A DNA stretch of 6,094 nt from Candidatus Iainarchaeum sp. (GCA_026396975.1 JAPLVT010000118.1:1-6094), one strand, 5' to 3'; shown: positions 1-5,715, numbered from the stretch's first letter. The notes: generated from the letters alone by a model not told the origin. Numbers and translations: made by a program.

Positions 1-2
1 TG

Positions 3-191
3 CGCAAATTCAACGAAACGCTCGCCCTGCTGCTGGGGATTGACAACAAGGAAGCAGTCACAAGCGCTTTCAGGGCGCTTTCTTCAAGGGCTCTGCTTTC
101 GGAGAAAGAAGCGGGCGGCATAATGGCTTTTTTCAACGAGGCGCGCAAGGGGCTGCAAAAAGCGGCAAACCCCCGCAGGGAAAAGAATTAA
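3..191 (+). CDS. C-terminal fragment of a protein of unknown function (gene enters from the left edge)
   Basis: An open frame runs from the window edge to a TAA at 189-191, giving the last 62 residues of a larger protein whose start lies outside. The residues are mostly helix-forming, rich in Ala, Leu, Lys and Arg, and end in a basic tail (NPRREKN). Codon choice (GCG, AAG, AGG, CTG) matches the other genes here, which supports it being coding. There is no membrane segment or recognisable motif in the visible part, and I do not recognise the family. A TATA-like element lies only about 15 nt after its stop, so the next gene probably has its own promoter. Confidence 0.6.
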   Translation, partial: RKFNETLALLLGIDNKEAVTSAFRALSSRALLSEKEAGGIMAFFNEARKGLQKAANPRREKN

Positions 192-205
192 TAGCCGCCC
201 CAGCT

Positions 206-217
206 TATTTTATTTAA
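206..217 (+). promoter_or_regulatory. TATA-like box for the 231 gene
   Basis: The AT-rich string ATTTTATTTAAG in an otherwise GC-rich gap is centred about 20 nt before the ATG at 231. With the usual archaeal spacing, transcription would begin at or very near the ATG, and no Shine-Dalgarno sequence is seen in front of it. This suggests a leaderless mRNA. Position and composition are seen; promoter activity is inferred. Confidence 0.5.
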
Positions 218-230
218 GGGATTCAAAAGT

Positions 231-617
231 ATGGCGCTGGGGTTGCTTGAAAGGATTGGCGCAAGGCGCTTTTGGGCTCGCATGCGGCCAAGGGAAAGGG
301 CGCAGATGCTCAAGGCAATGCGCGCGAGGGTGCGATTCAGGCATGAAATGCGCGCAATAGGCGCGAACGCCCATGCGCTCGGAATACCGAAAGAAAAGCT
401 TCTGGAGCATTTTCAGCTTCTCGAGCGCCAGGGCGTCAAGCGCGGCCAGCTCGCAGAGACAGTAATGAGGCAACTGCAGCAAATGAAGGAAATGACAATG
501 CAGGCAGGCATAAGCAGGGAAGAAATGGCTGAGGCATTCAAAAGCCATGGCTTTTCTGATGTTTTAACTCGGATGCAGCAAATGTCACAGCAGCCCGCAA
601 TGCCAGTGGAGGAATAA
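231..617 (+). CDS. Small Met/Arg-rich helical protein, function unknown
   Basis: Encodes 128 residues with no family I recognise. The first third is strongly basic (many Arg, few acidic residues), which would suit nucleic-acid or membrane-surface contact, but that is inference. The middle and C-terminal part is helical with heptad-like Leu/Met/Gln spacing (around residues 50-115). Methionine is unusually common: 13 of 128 residues. There is no signal peptide, no membrane segment and no cysteine. The ATG at 231 is chosen because a TATA-like box sits at the right distance for a leaderless start. A GGAGG inside its last codons (608-612) serves the next ORF, which begins 3 nt after the stop, so the two are probably co-transcribed and translationally coupled. 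Confidence 0.65.
   Translation: MALGLLERIGARRFWARMRPRERAQMLKAMRARVRFRHEMRAIGANAHALGIPKEKLLEHFQLLERQGVKRGQLAETVMRQLQQMKEMTMQAGISREEMAEAFKSHGFSDVLTRMQQMSQQPAMPVEE
608..612 (+). promoter_or_regulatory. Shine-Dalgarno GGAGG for the 621 ORF
   Basis: A perfect GGAGG ends 8 nt before the ATG at 621 and lies inside the end of the upstream gene. It fixes the start of the downstream ORF and indicates coupled translation. Confidence 0.7.
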
Positions 618-620
618 AAA

Positions 621-953
621 ATGGCTTTTATTGAAACAATTGCGCAGGTCGGAATCACAATTCTTAGCCCCTGGGCTATGCTGCTTGTTGCGCGCAAAAA
701 CAAGTGGGGGTTTGTTGTCGGGCTGTTAAGCCAGCCGTTCTGGTTGCTGATAAAGCACAAAAAGCTCGGCAAATGGCTGCCGCCCGGCGGGCACATGGAG
801 AAAAACGAGACTCCCGATGACGCACTGCAGCGCGAGCTGATGGAAGAGCTGGGCATCAAGATCCGCATCTTGAACAGGCACGACCTTCCCATTAAAGGGC
901 GCGCCGTGCTGCAGCTGGCTCTGCCCATTAGGAAGGAATTCCCGGCGACGTGA
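621..953 (+). CDS. Truncated Nudix domain joined to a small membrane-protein-like N-terminus
   Basis: 110 residues. Residues about 1-42 are hydrophobic with a basic break (VARKNKWGFVVGLLSQPFWL), resembling a small two-helix membrane protein family; this match is from memory. From about residue 43 the text is Nudix: LLIKHKKLGKWLPPGG, followed by a complete Nudix box, G-x5-E-x7-REL-x-EE-x-GI, over about residues 56-78. The box holds the acidic residues that bind the metal for nucleoside-diphosphate-X hydrolysis. Nudix domains are usually 130-150 residues. Here the strands before the box are replaced by the hydrophobic segment, and only about 30 residues follow it. The frame stops at 951-953; one missing base near 943 would extend the protein to a TAA at 1001-1003, ending in LALRLARKTKK. 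It is probably a deletion fusion or decayed gene, and catalytic activity is doubtful. Confidence 0.6.
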   Translation: MAFIETIAQVGITILSPWAMLLVARKNKWGFVVGLLSQPFWLLIKHKKLGKWLPPGGHMEKNETPDDALQRELMEELGIKIRILNRHDLPIKGRAVLQLALPIRKEFPAT

Positions 954-1030
954 GGGCAATCGGCCTGCTGGCGCTGAGGCTTGCAAGGAAAACTAAAAAA
1001 TAATTATCTTGCCGCGCCGCGTTAAAAATC

Positions 1031-1060
1031 ACGCTCAGGGTGGATTGAAACCACGCCGCC
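1031..1060 (+). repeat. Imperfect 30-nt direct repeat, copy A
   Basis: Begins ACGCT and ends ATTGAAACCACGCCGCC. It matches copy B (1123-1152) at 25 of 30 positions with no gaps; mismatches are at repeat positions 6, 7, 11, 13 and 21. The copies are 92 nt apart start to start, with the palindrome between them. Only two copies are present. Confidence 0.65.
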
Positions 1061-1065
1061 CTGCC

Positions 1066-1094
1066 CTTTTCTTTCTTTAATAAAGAAAGAAAAG
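1066..1094. repeat. Perfect 29-nt palindrome (14-bp arms, 1-nt centre)
   Basis: The left arm CTTTTCTTTCTTTA (1066-1079) is the exact reverse complement of the right arm (1081-1094), with a single A between. As DNA it could extrude or bind a symmetric protein. As RNA the loop would be too tight, so a few central pairs would open. The T-rich left arm could also end forward transcription from the Nudix ORF, since archaeal termination depends on T tracts. Its position between two copies of a direct repeat suggests part of a composite intergenic element. Confidence 0.6.
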
Positions 1095-1122
1095 TGTAAG
1101 TTGCCCAAAAGAAAGAAAAAAT

Positions 1123-1152
1123 ACGCTTGGGGAGAATTGAAATCACGCCGCC
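1123..1152 (+). repeat. Imperfect 30-nt direct repeat, copy B
   Basis: Second copy of the repeat at 1031-1060, with 25 of 30 identical bases and the final CACGCCGCC fully conserved. The last seven bases of this copy also form part of the left arm of the GC-rich stem-loop at 1145-1210, so the two structures are physically linked. Confidence 0.65.
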
Positions 1153-1210
1153 GCTATCGCCTAAAGCCTGCGTTCGGGGGAGCGCCAAACGCAAAAGCCT
1201 GCGGCGGCGT
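1145..1210. repeat. GC-rich inverted repeat with nested inverted and direct repeats
   Basis: The arms ACGCCGCCGC (1145-1154) and GCGGCGGCGT (1201-1210) are perfect 10-bp complements. Nested inside are TGCGTT (1169-1174) and AACGCA (1188-1193), a second inverted pair. The string AAAGCCTGCG is also directly repeated at 1163-1172 and 1194-1203. This much symmetry in about 65 nt suggests a structured RNA or a folded repeat element rather than ordinary spacer DNA. I recognise no known RNA family. Confidence 0.5.
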
Positions 1211-1220
1211 TTGCAAAGAA

Positions 1221-1230
1221 TTAAATATTT
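1221..1230 (+). promoter_or_regulatory. TATA box for the 1247 gene
   Basis: TTAAATATTT, preceded by a purine-rich stretch (GCAAAGAA) that could act as the BRE, is centred about 21-22 nt before the ATG at 1247. There is no Shine-Dalgarno sequence before that ATG. The arrangement fits a leaderless archaeal transcript starting at or near the ATG, and is the main reason for preferring 1247 over the upstream TTG at 1127. Confidence 0.6.
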
Positions 1231-1246
1231 GGTTTCTCTTTTTAAT

Positions 1247-1822
1247 ATGCGAGAAAGAATGGGAGAAAGCGGGATTCTAGCCAAATTGTTGAACGACAGC
1301 GCAGGCTTCTTTTTGCAGCAGAACAGTTTTGCGCTCAAGGAAGCAGCGAACAGGGCGATAGAGAACGCGGCGCTCGCAAATGACAAGCGGATGGCGGAGT
1401 TCGCAATGGTCGCGTACTGCCTGCACAAGCTGCTGGGCAAGCAGCACATAGTGCGGGACGCAAAATGGAAAAAGCTTGGCAGTGAAATTCTCGCGGATTT
1501 GCGCAGCGCAGCCGACGCCATGGAAGGGGAAGACCAAAAGCGCTTCGAAGAAAGCATGCACGGCATAATCTCCTCAATCGAGTCAACGGACAGGCAGCTG
1601 GGCTATTTCACGCAGGGATTGTATGAGAAAGCAAGGGTAAAATACGCGAGCAGCGCCTATGCGCTCGGGCTTGGCTTGAGCCAGGCGGCCGAACTAACTG
1701 GCGCCAACAAGAAAGACCTTTTGAATTACATCGGCGCGACAAGAATGCATGACGAGCAGCTGAGCGCGGAAGGAATAGGCGAAAGGCTGGCAAAATTGAA
1801 GCAAAAGCTCGGGGGCGCGTAG
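1247..1822 (+). CDS. Helical protein with C-terminal HTH-like region; putative antitoxin partner of the PIN protein
   Basis: 191 residues from the ATG placed just after a TATA box. An in-frame TTG at 1127 would add 40 low-complexity basic residues over a repeat element, so it is rejected. The protein looks almost entirely alpha-helical, soluble, with no signal or membrane segment. Residues about 133-165 (AYALGLGLSQAAELTG followed by KKDLLNYIG) look like a helix-turn-helix of the sort found in archaeal antitoxin-like proteins paired with PIN nucleases; this is recalled, not searched. The stop is separated from the PIN start by one base, so the two are surely translated together. Inferred role: DNA-binding or toxin-neutralising partner that may repress its own promoter. 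It could instead be an unrelated regulator. The first 130 residues have no recognised function. Confidence 0.65.
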   Translation: MRERMGESGILAKLLNDSAGFFLQQNSFALKEAANRAIENAALANDKRMAEFAMVAYCLHKLLGKQHIVRDAKWKKLGSEILADLRSAADAMEGEDQKRFEESMHGIISSIESTDRQLGYFTQGLYEKARVKYASSAYALGLGLSQAAELTGANKKDLLNYIGATRMHDEQLSAEGIGERLAKLKQKLGGA

Positions 1823-1823
1823 A

Positions 1824-2342
1824 ATGATGTTTGTTTTTGACAGCAGCGCGCTTATTTCAATGAGCCAGACCTGCCTTGTGAAGATATTGCGCCAGTTGCG
1901 GGAGGCGCTTGGGGCGGAATTCGTCATCGCGGAGAGCGTCTACAGGGAAACAGTCAGCACGCCGCTGCATATAAGGCGCTTCGAGCTGAACGCAGTGCGG
2001 CTCAAGAAAGCAGTCGACGAGAAATGGCTTAGGATAGAGCAGGTTGACACTGATGCCGCGATGGACATCGTTAAAACCGCGAACAATTGTTTTTTCGCAA
2101 AAGGCGGGCCTGTTTCGCTGATGCACAGGGGCGAAGCCGACGCGCTGGCACTGGTCAGGCAGCTTAATGCCCAGGTGCTTGTCATCGACGAACGGACAAC
2201 ACGGATGCTGCTGGAAACGCCTTTAAGGCTGAAGGAGCTTCTGGAAGGGAAGCACAACGCAAAAATCGGGGCCAGGAAGGATAATTTGGAGAGGCTGCAG
2301 GGGATGCGCTTTACGCCGCAAAGTACAGCGGCTGCTCTGTAA
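1824..2342 (+). CDS. PIN-domain protein (VapC-like ribonuclease), probably frameshifted at its 3' end
   Basis: 172 residues. PIN nucleases cut RNA using a cluster of acidic residues that hold Mg or Mn. Here the N-terminal strand is MFVFDSSALI with Asp6; further acidic candidates are Glu37/Glu42, Glu104 and Asp106 in RGEADALAL, and Asp122 in VLVIDERTTR. The order and spacing fit the family. Start is the ATG at 1824 (a second ATG follows at once), one base after the stop of the upstream gene. The end looks wrong: the frame closes with TPQSTAAAL, while the -1 frame from the TTT at 2310-2312 reads YAAKYSGCSVSGAEIDRFLQ and stops at 2378-2380, just before the next gene. One extra T in the TTT run would restore this. 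The catalytic core is unaffected. Likely the toxin half of a toxin-antitoxin pair, though a housekeeping PIN nuclease is possible. Confidence 0.8.
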   Translation: MMFVFDSSALISMSQTCLVKILRQLREALGAEFVIAESVYRETVSTPLHIRRFELNAVRLKKAVDEKWLRIEQVDTDAAMDIVKTANNCFFAKGGPVSLMHRGEADALALVRQLNAQVLVIDERTTRMLLETPLRLKELLEGKHNAKIGARKDNLERLQGMRFTPQSTAAAL

Positions 2343-2378
2343 GCGGCGCCGAGATAGACAGGTTCCTGCAGAAGGCGT

Positions 2379-2382
2379 GAGG
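2379..2382 (+). promoter_or_regulatory. Shine-Dalgarno GAGG for the GNAT gene
   Basis: GAGG ends 7 nt before the ATG at 2390 and selects it over the out-of-frame ATG at 2386. It overlaps the TGA (2378-2380) that would end the PIN protein if its frameshift were repaired, which would make the two genes closely coupled. Confidence 0.45.
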
Positions 2383-2389
2383 CGAATGT

Positions 2390-2857
2390 ATGCAGATAAC
2401 GCGGGTTGAGGAAAAAGACATTCCGGAAATACTGGCGTTGATAAAGAAGGAGTTCCCATACTTCCAGGTTGGCCTGGAGAAAATAAGGGAACGGATCACG
2501 AGCGGAAGGATCATGGCATTGAAGGCTGTTGAAAAAAACGCGCTGCTCGGGTTTATAGAGGCCGAGTTCCTTGAGGAGGGAATCGCGCGCATTAACAGCC
2601 TGACTGTAAAGCCCGAGCACAGGAAAGAGGGTGTGGCGACAGGGCTGCTGGAAGAAATGCTGAAACAGCTTGAGCTGAAAGGGATCGAGCGCGTGCTGCT
2701 GCTGGTAAAGCAGTCGAACAACGAGGCAAAAAAGATTTACCAGCAAAAAGGTTTCCAGTTCGTGGGATTGTACCAGCGCGAGATAGACGGCGCAGTTGTA
2801 GAGGAAATGGAACTGGACCTGCACTTGGGGGAAGGGAGCCCCTCGTACGTAACCTGA
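2390..2857 (+). CDS. GNAT-family N-acetyltransferase (RimI-like)
   Basis: 155 residues, the usual size of a single GNAT domain, which moves an acetyl group from acetyl-CoA to an amine. Residues 71-87 form motif A: a strand (SLTVKP) followed by HRKEGVAT, an R-x-x-G-x-A pyrophosphate-binding loop (Arg78, Gly81, Ala83) and a helix. Residues 110-122 (NNEAKKIYQQKGF) are the typical motif B of RimI-like enzymes, where Asn and Tyr lie near CoA. The C-terminus adds a short Gly/Ser tail. The start is the ATG at 2390, supported by GAGG. It is cytosolic, with no signal. The substrate cannot be read: protein N-termini or a small amine are both possible. It lies downstream of the PIN gene and may share its transcript. 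Confidence 0.85.
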   Translation: MQITRVEEKDIPEILALIKKEFPYFQVGLEKIRERITSGRIMALKAVEKNALLGFIEAEFLEEGIARINSLTVKPEHRKEGVATGLLEEMLKQLELKGIERVLLLVKQSNNEAKKIYQQKGFQFVGLYQREIDGAVVEEMELDLHLGEGSPSYVT

Positions 2858-2876
2858 AGGAGAAAAGGTGGTTGGA

Positions 2877-3035
2877 ATGGGCAACGGCAACGGTGAAAAA
2901 AAGCTTAAGTTCCTTTTCGTTTCGCACAGCGCGCTTGCGAACGACCTAGCGTGGGAGATAAAGAACGAGGGCAACGAGGCAAAATTCTTTATTGAAAGCG
3001 CTTCCGATAAAAACGTTGGGATTTGGAGGCGATAG
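2877..3035 (+). pseudogene. N-terminal fragment of an ATP-grasp / PurD-like (phosphoribosylamine-glycine ligase family) gene
   Basis: 52 residues. The segment KKLKFLFVSHSALANDLAWE and the following IKNEGNEAKFFIES resemble the N-terminal Rossmann-like strand-helix-strand of an archaeal ATP-grasp family related to purine-biosynthetic GAR synthetase; this is recalled, not searched. Such proteins have roughly 400 or more residues. Here the match ends after DKNVG and the frame closes three residues later (IWRR, then TAG at 3033-3035), 1 nt before the EamA start. All ATP-binding and catalytic parts are missing. Translation could start at ATG 2877 or at an in-frame GTG at 2868, which has AAGGAG 5 nt upstream. 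The likely explanation is a deletion joining the gene head to the region before EamA. The fragment is not expected to be active. Confidence 0.6.
3025..3029 (+). promoter_or_regulatory. Shine-Dalgarno GGAGG for the EamA gene
   Basis: A perfect GGAGG ends 7 nt before the GTG at 3037 and lies within the end of the ATP-grasp fragment. It decides the non-ATG start: the upstream in-frame ATG at 2992 would add 15 residues taken from the fragment's sequence. Confidence 0.75.
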
Positions 3036-3036
3036 C

Positions 3037-3450
3037 GTGGACTGGTTTTTTTACGCTCTTTTGTCCGCAATCTTCGCGGCCCTTGTGGCTTTTTTCGGAA
3101 AACTAGGGTTGCAGGGCATTGACAGCACTACAGCAACAGCAGCGCGGGCAGTGATAATGGCAATATTCACAGTGGGCTTTGCCTTCGCCCTGAACAAGAC
3201 AAGCCTGCAGGGGATTGACGCGAAAAACTGGCTGTTCATAATTCTTACAGGAGTTTTCGGCGCGCTTTCATGGCTCGCGTATTTCTACGCGCTGAAGGTA
3301 GGCGATGTGAGCAAAGTCGCGCCGATTGACAGGACAAGCGTGCTGTTTGCAGTGGCGCTCGCATTTGTTTTCTTGGGGGAAGAAATCAGCGTAAAAACAA
3401 TAGCAGGCGCAATCGCAATAGTCATAGGGATAATACTAATCGCGCTTTGA
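3037..3450 (+). CDS. Single-domain EamA/DMT-superfamily membrane transporter
   Basis: 137 residues from a GTG with an ideal GGAGG. About five hydrophobic segments lie at residues 3-25, 33-52, 65-86, 102-114 and 122-137, broken by short charged loops. The conserved text DVSKVAPIDRTSVLFA (90-105), followed by FVFLGEEISVKTIAGA, is typical of the EamA domain. Most DMT transporters contain two such domains (about 300 residues); single-domain forms of about 140 residues are common and are thought to work as dimers, so this is not a truncation. It acts in the cytoplasmic membrane, probably exporting or importing a small metabolite; the substrate is unknown. It ends 30 nt from the convergent proS gene. 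Confidence 0.85.
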   Translation: MDWFFYALLSAIFAALVAFFGKLGLQGIDSTTATAARAVIMAIFTVGFAFALNKTSLQGIDAKNWLFIILTGVFGALSWLAYFYALKVGDVSKVAPIDRTSVLFAVALAFVFLGEEISVKTIAGAIAIVIGIILIAL

Positions 3451-3473
3451 AAAATTTTCCTGCTTGGAAAAAA
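3451..3473 (-). terminator. Terminator-like region between convergent genes
   Basis: Directly after the proS stop on the minus strand lie two oligo-T runs (six T at 3468-3473 and T's at 3451-3454), the kind of T tract that ends archaeal transcripts. TTTTCC (3455-3460) and GGAAAA (3466-3471) form a 6-bp inverted repeat with a 5-nt loop. The T tracts favour the proS direction; for EamA on the plus strand only a T4 run is available. Confidence 0.45.
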
Positions 3474-3480
3474 TCGCGGG

Positions 3481-4926
3481 CTAATACCCTTTTGCGAACA
3501 GGACTTTTGTTTCAGTTTCTTTGCCGCAGCGCACGCATTTTCCCATGCTTTTCTTCTGCCCGAAGGGAACGCACCTGCTTGTGGCTGTTGTCTCTTCCTT
3601 TATCCCCTTCTCGCAAGCGGGGTTGTTGCAGAAATTTGCGAGCACCATTTTCTTCGCCTCAAGCGCCTTAGTGAACTCGCCCCAGGTGTTCGCCTCGACT
3701 GTGTTGCTTTCAAGGAACTTTTTTGCCTTGCCGAACATTTCGCGCTGCATCTCTTCAAGCATTGACTCGATTTTTTTGGGCAATTCCTTTTCCTTGACAA
3801 TCTCTTTCTTCCCATTGTCCCTTCTCACCACGACAGCCTGGCTTTTCTCAATGTCCTTTGGGCCTACCTCAACCCTTAAAGGCATCCCCTTCAGTTCCCA
3901 CTCGTTGAATTTCCAGCCCGCGCTGTAAGAATCCCTGTCGTCAAGAATCACCCCGAATTTTTCAAGTGATTTTGCGATTTCTTTTGCTTTCTTAAGGACC
4001 TTTTCCTTTGTCTTGTCAAAAATTATCGGCACAACAACAGCCTTGTGCGTGGCAACCGCCGGAGGCATTACCAGCCCCTTGTCGTCGCCGTGGACCATCA
4101 CTATCGCGCCTATCAGGCGCGTGCTGAAGCCCCAGCTGTTCTGCCAAGGCACAGCGCTTTTCCCGCTCTCATCCAAAAAACCGATGCCGAAAACCTTTGC
4201 AAAGCCCTGCCCGAGATTGTGCGATGTTCCCATCTGCAGCGCCCTGCCGTCAGGCATGAGCGCCTCTATCGTGAAACTCCTTTTCGCGCCGGCAAAGCGC
4301 TCACTCTCTGTTTTCTCGCCCGCGATAACGGGAATAGCAATAAGCGTCTCGCACAATTTTTTGTATTCTTCCAAAAACAGCAATGCCTCTTTCTCACATT
4401 CTTTTTCCGTGGCGTAAACGCAGTGCCCCTCCTGCCACAAGAACTCGCGCGTGCGCAGGAAAAGCTTGCACTGCTTTACCTCCCACCTCAGCACATTGCA
4501 CCACTGGTTTATCCTGAAAGGCAGATCCCTCCAGGACCTGATCCATTTTGCATAGCTGTCGTACATTATTGTTTCGCTGGTCGGCCTTATCGCAACCCTT
4601 TCCTCGGCATCCTCGCCCCTGCTCTCAATCCACGCAAGCTCGGGCTCGAATCCCGCGGCGTGCTCGGCCTCCTTTTCGAAAAAGCTCTTTGGAATCAGCA
4701 AGGGAAAATAAGCGTTCCTTACCCCATGCCTCGCAATAACGCTGTTGAAGTATGACTGTATTTTCTCCCAAATCGCGTAGGCGGTGGGCCTGACAACCAT
4801 AAAGCCCCTCACGGGCGCGTAATCCGCGAGCTCCGCCCTGAGCACAACCTGGTTGTACCACTCGCTGAAATCGCCGTCCTTCTTTACGGTAATTCCCAGC
4901 TGCTTTTCCTTTTCCTTCTCCTGCAT
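3481..4926 (-). CDS. proS: Prolyl-tRNA synthetase, archaeal/eukaryotic type
   Basis: 481 residues, full length for the archaeal-type enzyme, which attaches proline to tRNA-Pro in the cytosol. Class II features are in order: the motif 1 region (about 40-80, RGFMVVRPTAYAIWEKIQ), RPTSET at 114-119, motif 2 (137-149, FRINQWCNVLRWE), FLRTREFLWQEGH (156-168), GTSHNLGQGFAK (233-244) and motif 3 (268-290, STRLIGAI onward to HGDDKGLVMPP). The anticodon-binding domain follows (about 295-400). The C-terminal zinc-type domain has Cys433, Cys438, Cys464 and Cys467, and the chain ends FAKGY with the terminal Tyr of this subtype. It lacks the bacterial editing insertion. Start: ATG at 4926, 5 nt past the proB stop; a GTG at 4935 overlapping that stop is also possible. 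It is the last gene of a tRNA-Pro/proB/proS run. Confidence 0.95.
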   Translation of the reverse strand: MQEKEKEKQLGITVKKDGDFSEWYNQVVLRAELADYAPVRGFMVVRPTAYAIWEKIQSYFNSVIARHGVRNAYFPLLIPKSFFEKEAEHAAGFEPELAWIESRGEDAEERVAIRPTSETIMYDSYAKWIRSWRDLPFRINQWCNVLRWEVKQCKLFLRTREFLWQEGHCVYATEKECEKEALLFLEEYKKLCETLIAIPVIAGEKTESERFAGAKRSFTIEALMPDGRALQMGTSHNLGQGFAKVFGIGFLDESGKSAVPWQNSWGFSTRLIGAIVMVHGDDKGLVMPPAVATHKAVVVPIIFDKTKEKVLKKAKEIAKSLEKFGVILDDRDSYSAGWKFNEWELKGMPLRVEVGPKDIEKSQAVVVRRDNGKKEIVKEKELPKKIESMLEEMQREMFGKAKKFLESNTVEANTWGEFTKALEAKKMVLANFCNNPACEKGIKEETTATSRCVPFGQKKSMGKCVRCGKETETKVLFAKGY

Positions 4927-4931
4927 TAAAA

Positions 4932-5711
4932 TCACTTTTCGAAAAGCGTTCCCTCGATTTCGCCCTTCATTATTTTGCCCAAGAAACCATTTTTGCCTTT
5001 TGTAACAATTAATGGAATTCTATTATTTAAAGCAATCTCCGCGGCGCGCATCTTTGTGGCAAAACCGCCCCTGCCCGCGCTGCTCTTACCGCTTATAGCC
5101 GCACTGACCTCGCCGATGTCGCTGACTTTTTCAATCAATTTTGCGCCTGCGCTTTGCTCGGGGTTCGCGGTAAAAAGCCCGCCAACGCTCGAGACCATAA
5201 CGAGGAGGTCGGCATTCAAATGCGAGGCGACTGTCACGGCAAGCCCGTCGTTGTCGCTGAAATGCTTCTTGAAAGCAAGCTCCTCGACAGCTACAGCGTC
5301 GTTCTCGTTGATTATGGGCACTACATTCAGGGAAAGAAGCTTCTCAAGCGCGTTCTTCAGGTTGCACAGGCTCTCTTTTCTCTCAAAATTCTCCTGCGAA
5401 AGCAGAACCTGCGCGATCATCTGGTTGTATTTCCCGAACGCTTTCTCATAATTGTTCATCAGCTGGCTCTGGCCGATCGCCGCGAGCGCCTGCTGCATCT
5501 CGACGGGCCTCGGCTGGTTGTGCAGGCGAGTTTTCTCCAAGCCAAGCCCGATCGCGCCGCTCGAAACAATAATGAACTGCCTGCCGCCCCTGACCATTTC
5601 CGAAATCTCGGCGGCCATTGCGTTCACAAGGCTGCTGTTGAACCTGTTGTCCTTTATCACGCTGTTTGTGCCGAGCTTTAAGACAATGCGCTTTATTTTT
5701 TCCGGGTTCAT
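4932..5711 (-). CDS. proB: Glutamate 5-kinase without PUA domain
   Basis: 259 residues, a bare amino-acid-kinase domain. It phosphorylates glutamate to glutamyl 5-phosphate, the first step of proline synthesis from glutamate. Visible motifs: IVLKLGTNS with Lys12; VSSGAIGLG (49-57); the glutamate/Mg region INENDAVAVEE (134-144); FSDNDGLA (151-158); GGLFTANP (177-184); and GRGGFATKMRAAE (213-225), which separates glutamate kinases from acetylglutamate and isopentenyl-phosphate kinases. The usual VDGL before the Thr is VGGL here. Bacterial ProB of about 367 residues has a C-terminal PUA domain; it is absent here, as in short forms. Start: ATG at 5711 with AAGGTGA 4 nt upstream. The open frame continues to 5825 but runs through a tRNA gene, so a longer start is rejected. 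It lies 20 nt after tRNA-Pro and touches proS. No proA or proC is in the window. Confidence 0.9.
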   Translation of the reverse strand: MNPEKIKRIVLKLGTNSVIKDNRFNSSLVNAMAAEISEMVRGGRQFIIVSSGAIGLGLEKTRLHNQPRPVEMQQALAAIGQSQLMNNYEKAFGKYNQMIAQVLLSQENFERKESLCNLKNALEKLLSLNVVPIINENDAVAVEELAFKKHFSDNDGLAVTVASHLNADLLVMVSSVGGLFTANPEQSAGAKLIEKVSDIGEVSAAISGKSSAGRGGFATKMRAAEIALNNRIPLIVTKGKNGFLGKIMKGEIEGTLFEK

Positions 5712-5715
5712 GCTG

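Larger units (their letters stand above)
954..1246. other. Gene-poor interval with repeats and stem-loops
   Basis: This 293-nt interval lies between the Nudix ORF and the next promoter-driven gene. Its first 50 nt can be read as the frameshifted tail of the Nudix ORF. The remainder holds two copies of a 30-nt repeat, a 29-nt AT-rich palindrome, A/G-rich tracts and a GC-rich stem-loop, then a TATA-like box. An open frame from a TTG at 1127 runs through it into the next gene, but its translation is low-complexity and basic, and I do not consider it coding. Confidence 0.55.

Noticed and set aside
1031..1152. Possible CRISPR array: the repeat contains GGATTGAAAC, similar to the end of many CRISPR repeats
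   Set aside because: Only two imperfect copies, 62 nt apart, with a palindrome in the gap instead of a spacer, and no cas genes in view.
1127..1246. TTG start at 1127 adding 40 residues to the helical protein
   Set aside because: The extension is low-complexity, overlaps the repeat element, and the TATA box at 1221-1230 lies downstream of it.
1940..3070. 376-residue minus-strand open frame
   Set aside because: It lies antisense to the PIN, GNAT and ATP-grasp coding regions, which have clear motifs; its own composition (Ser/Leu/Phe-rich) is that of a shadow frame.
3037..3450. EamA gene as half of a broken two-domain transporter
   Set aside because: The 137-residue single-domain form has a proper start, Shine-Dalgarno sequence and complete EamA motifs, and such half-size members are common.
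4045..4755. 236-residue plus-strand open frame opposite proS
   Set aside because: Antisense shadow of a highly conserved synthetase, with no start signals or recognisable domain.
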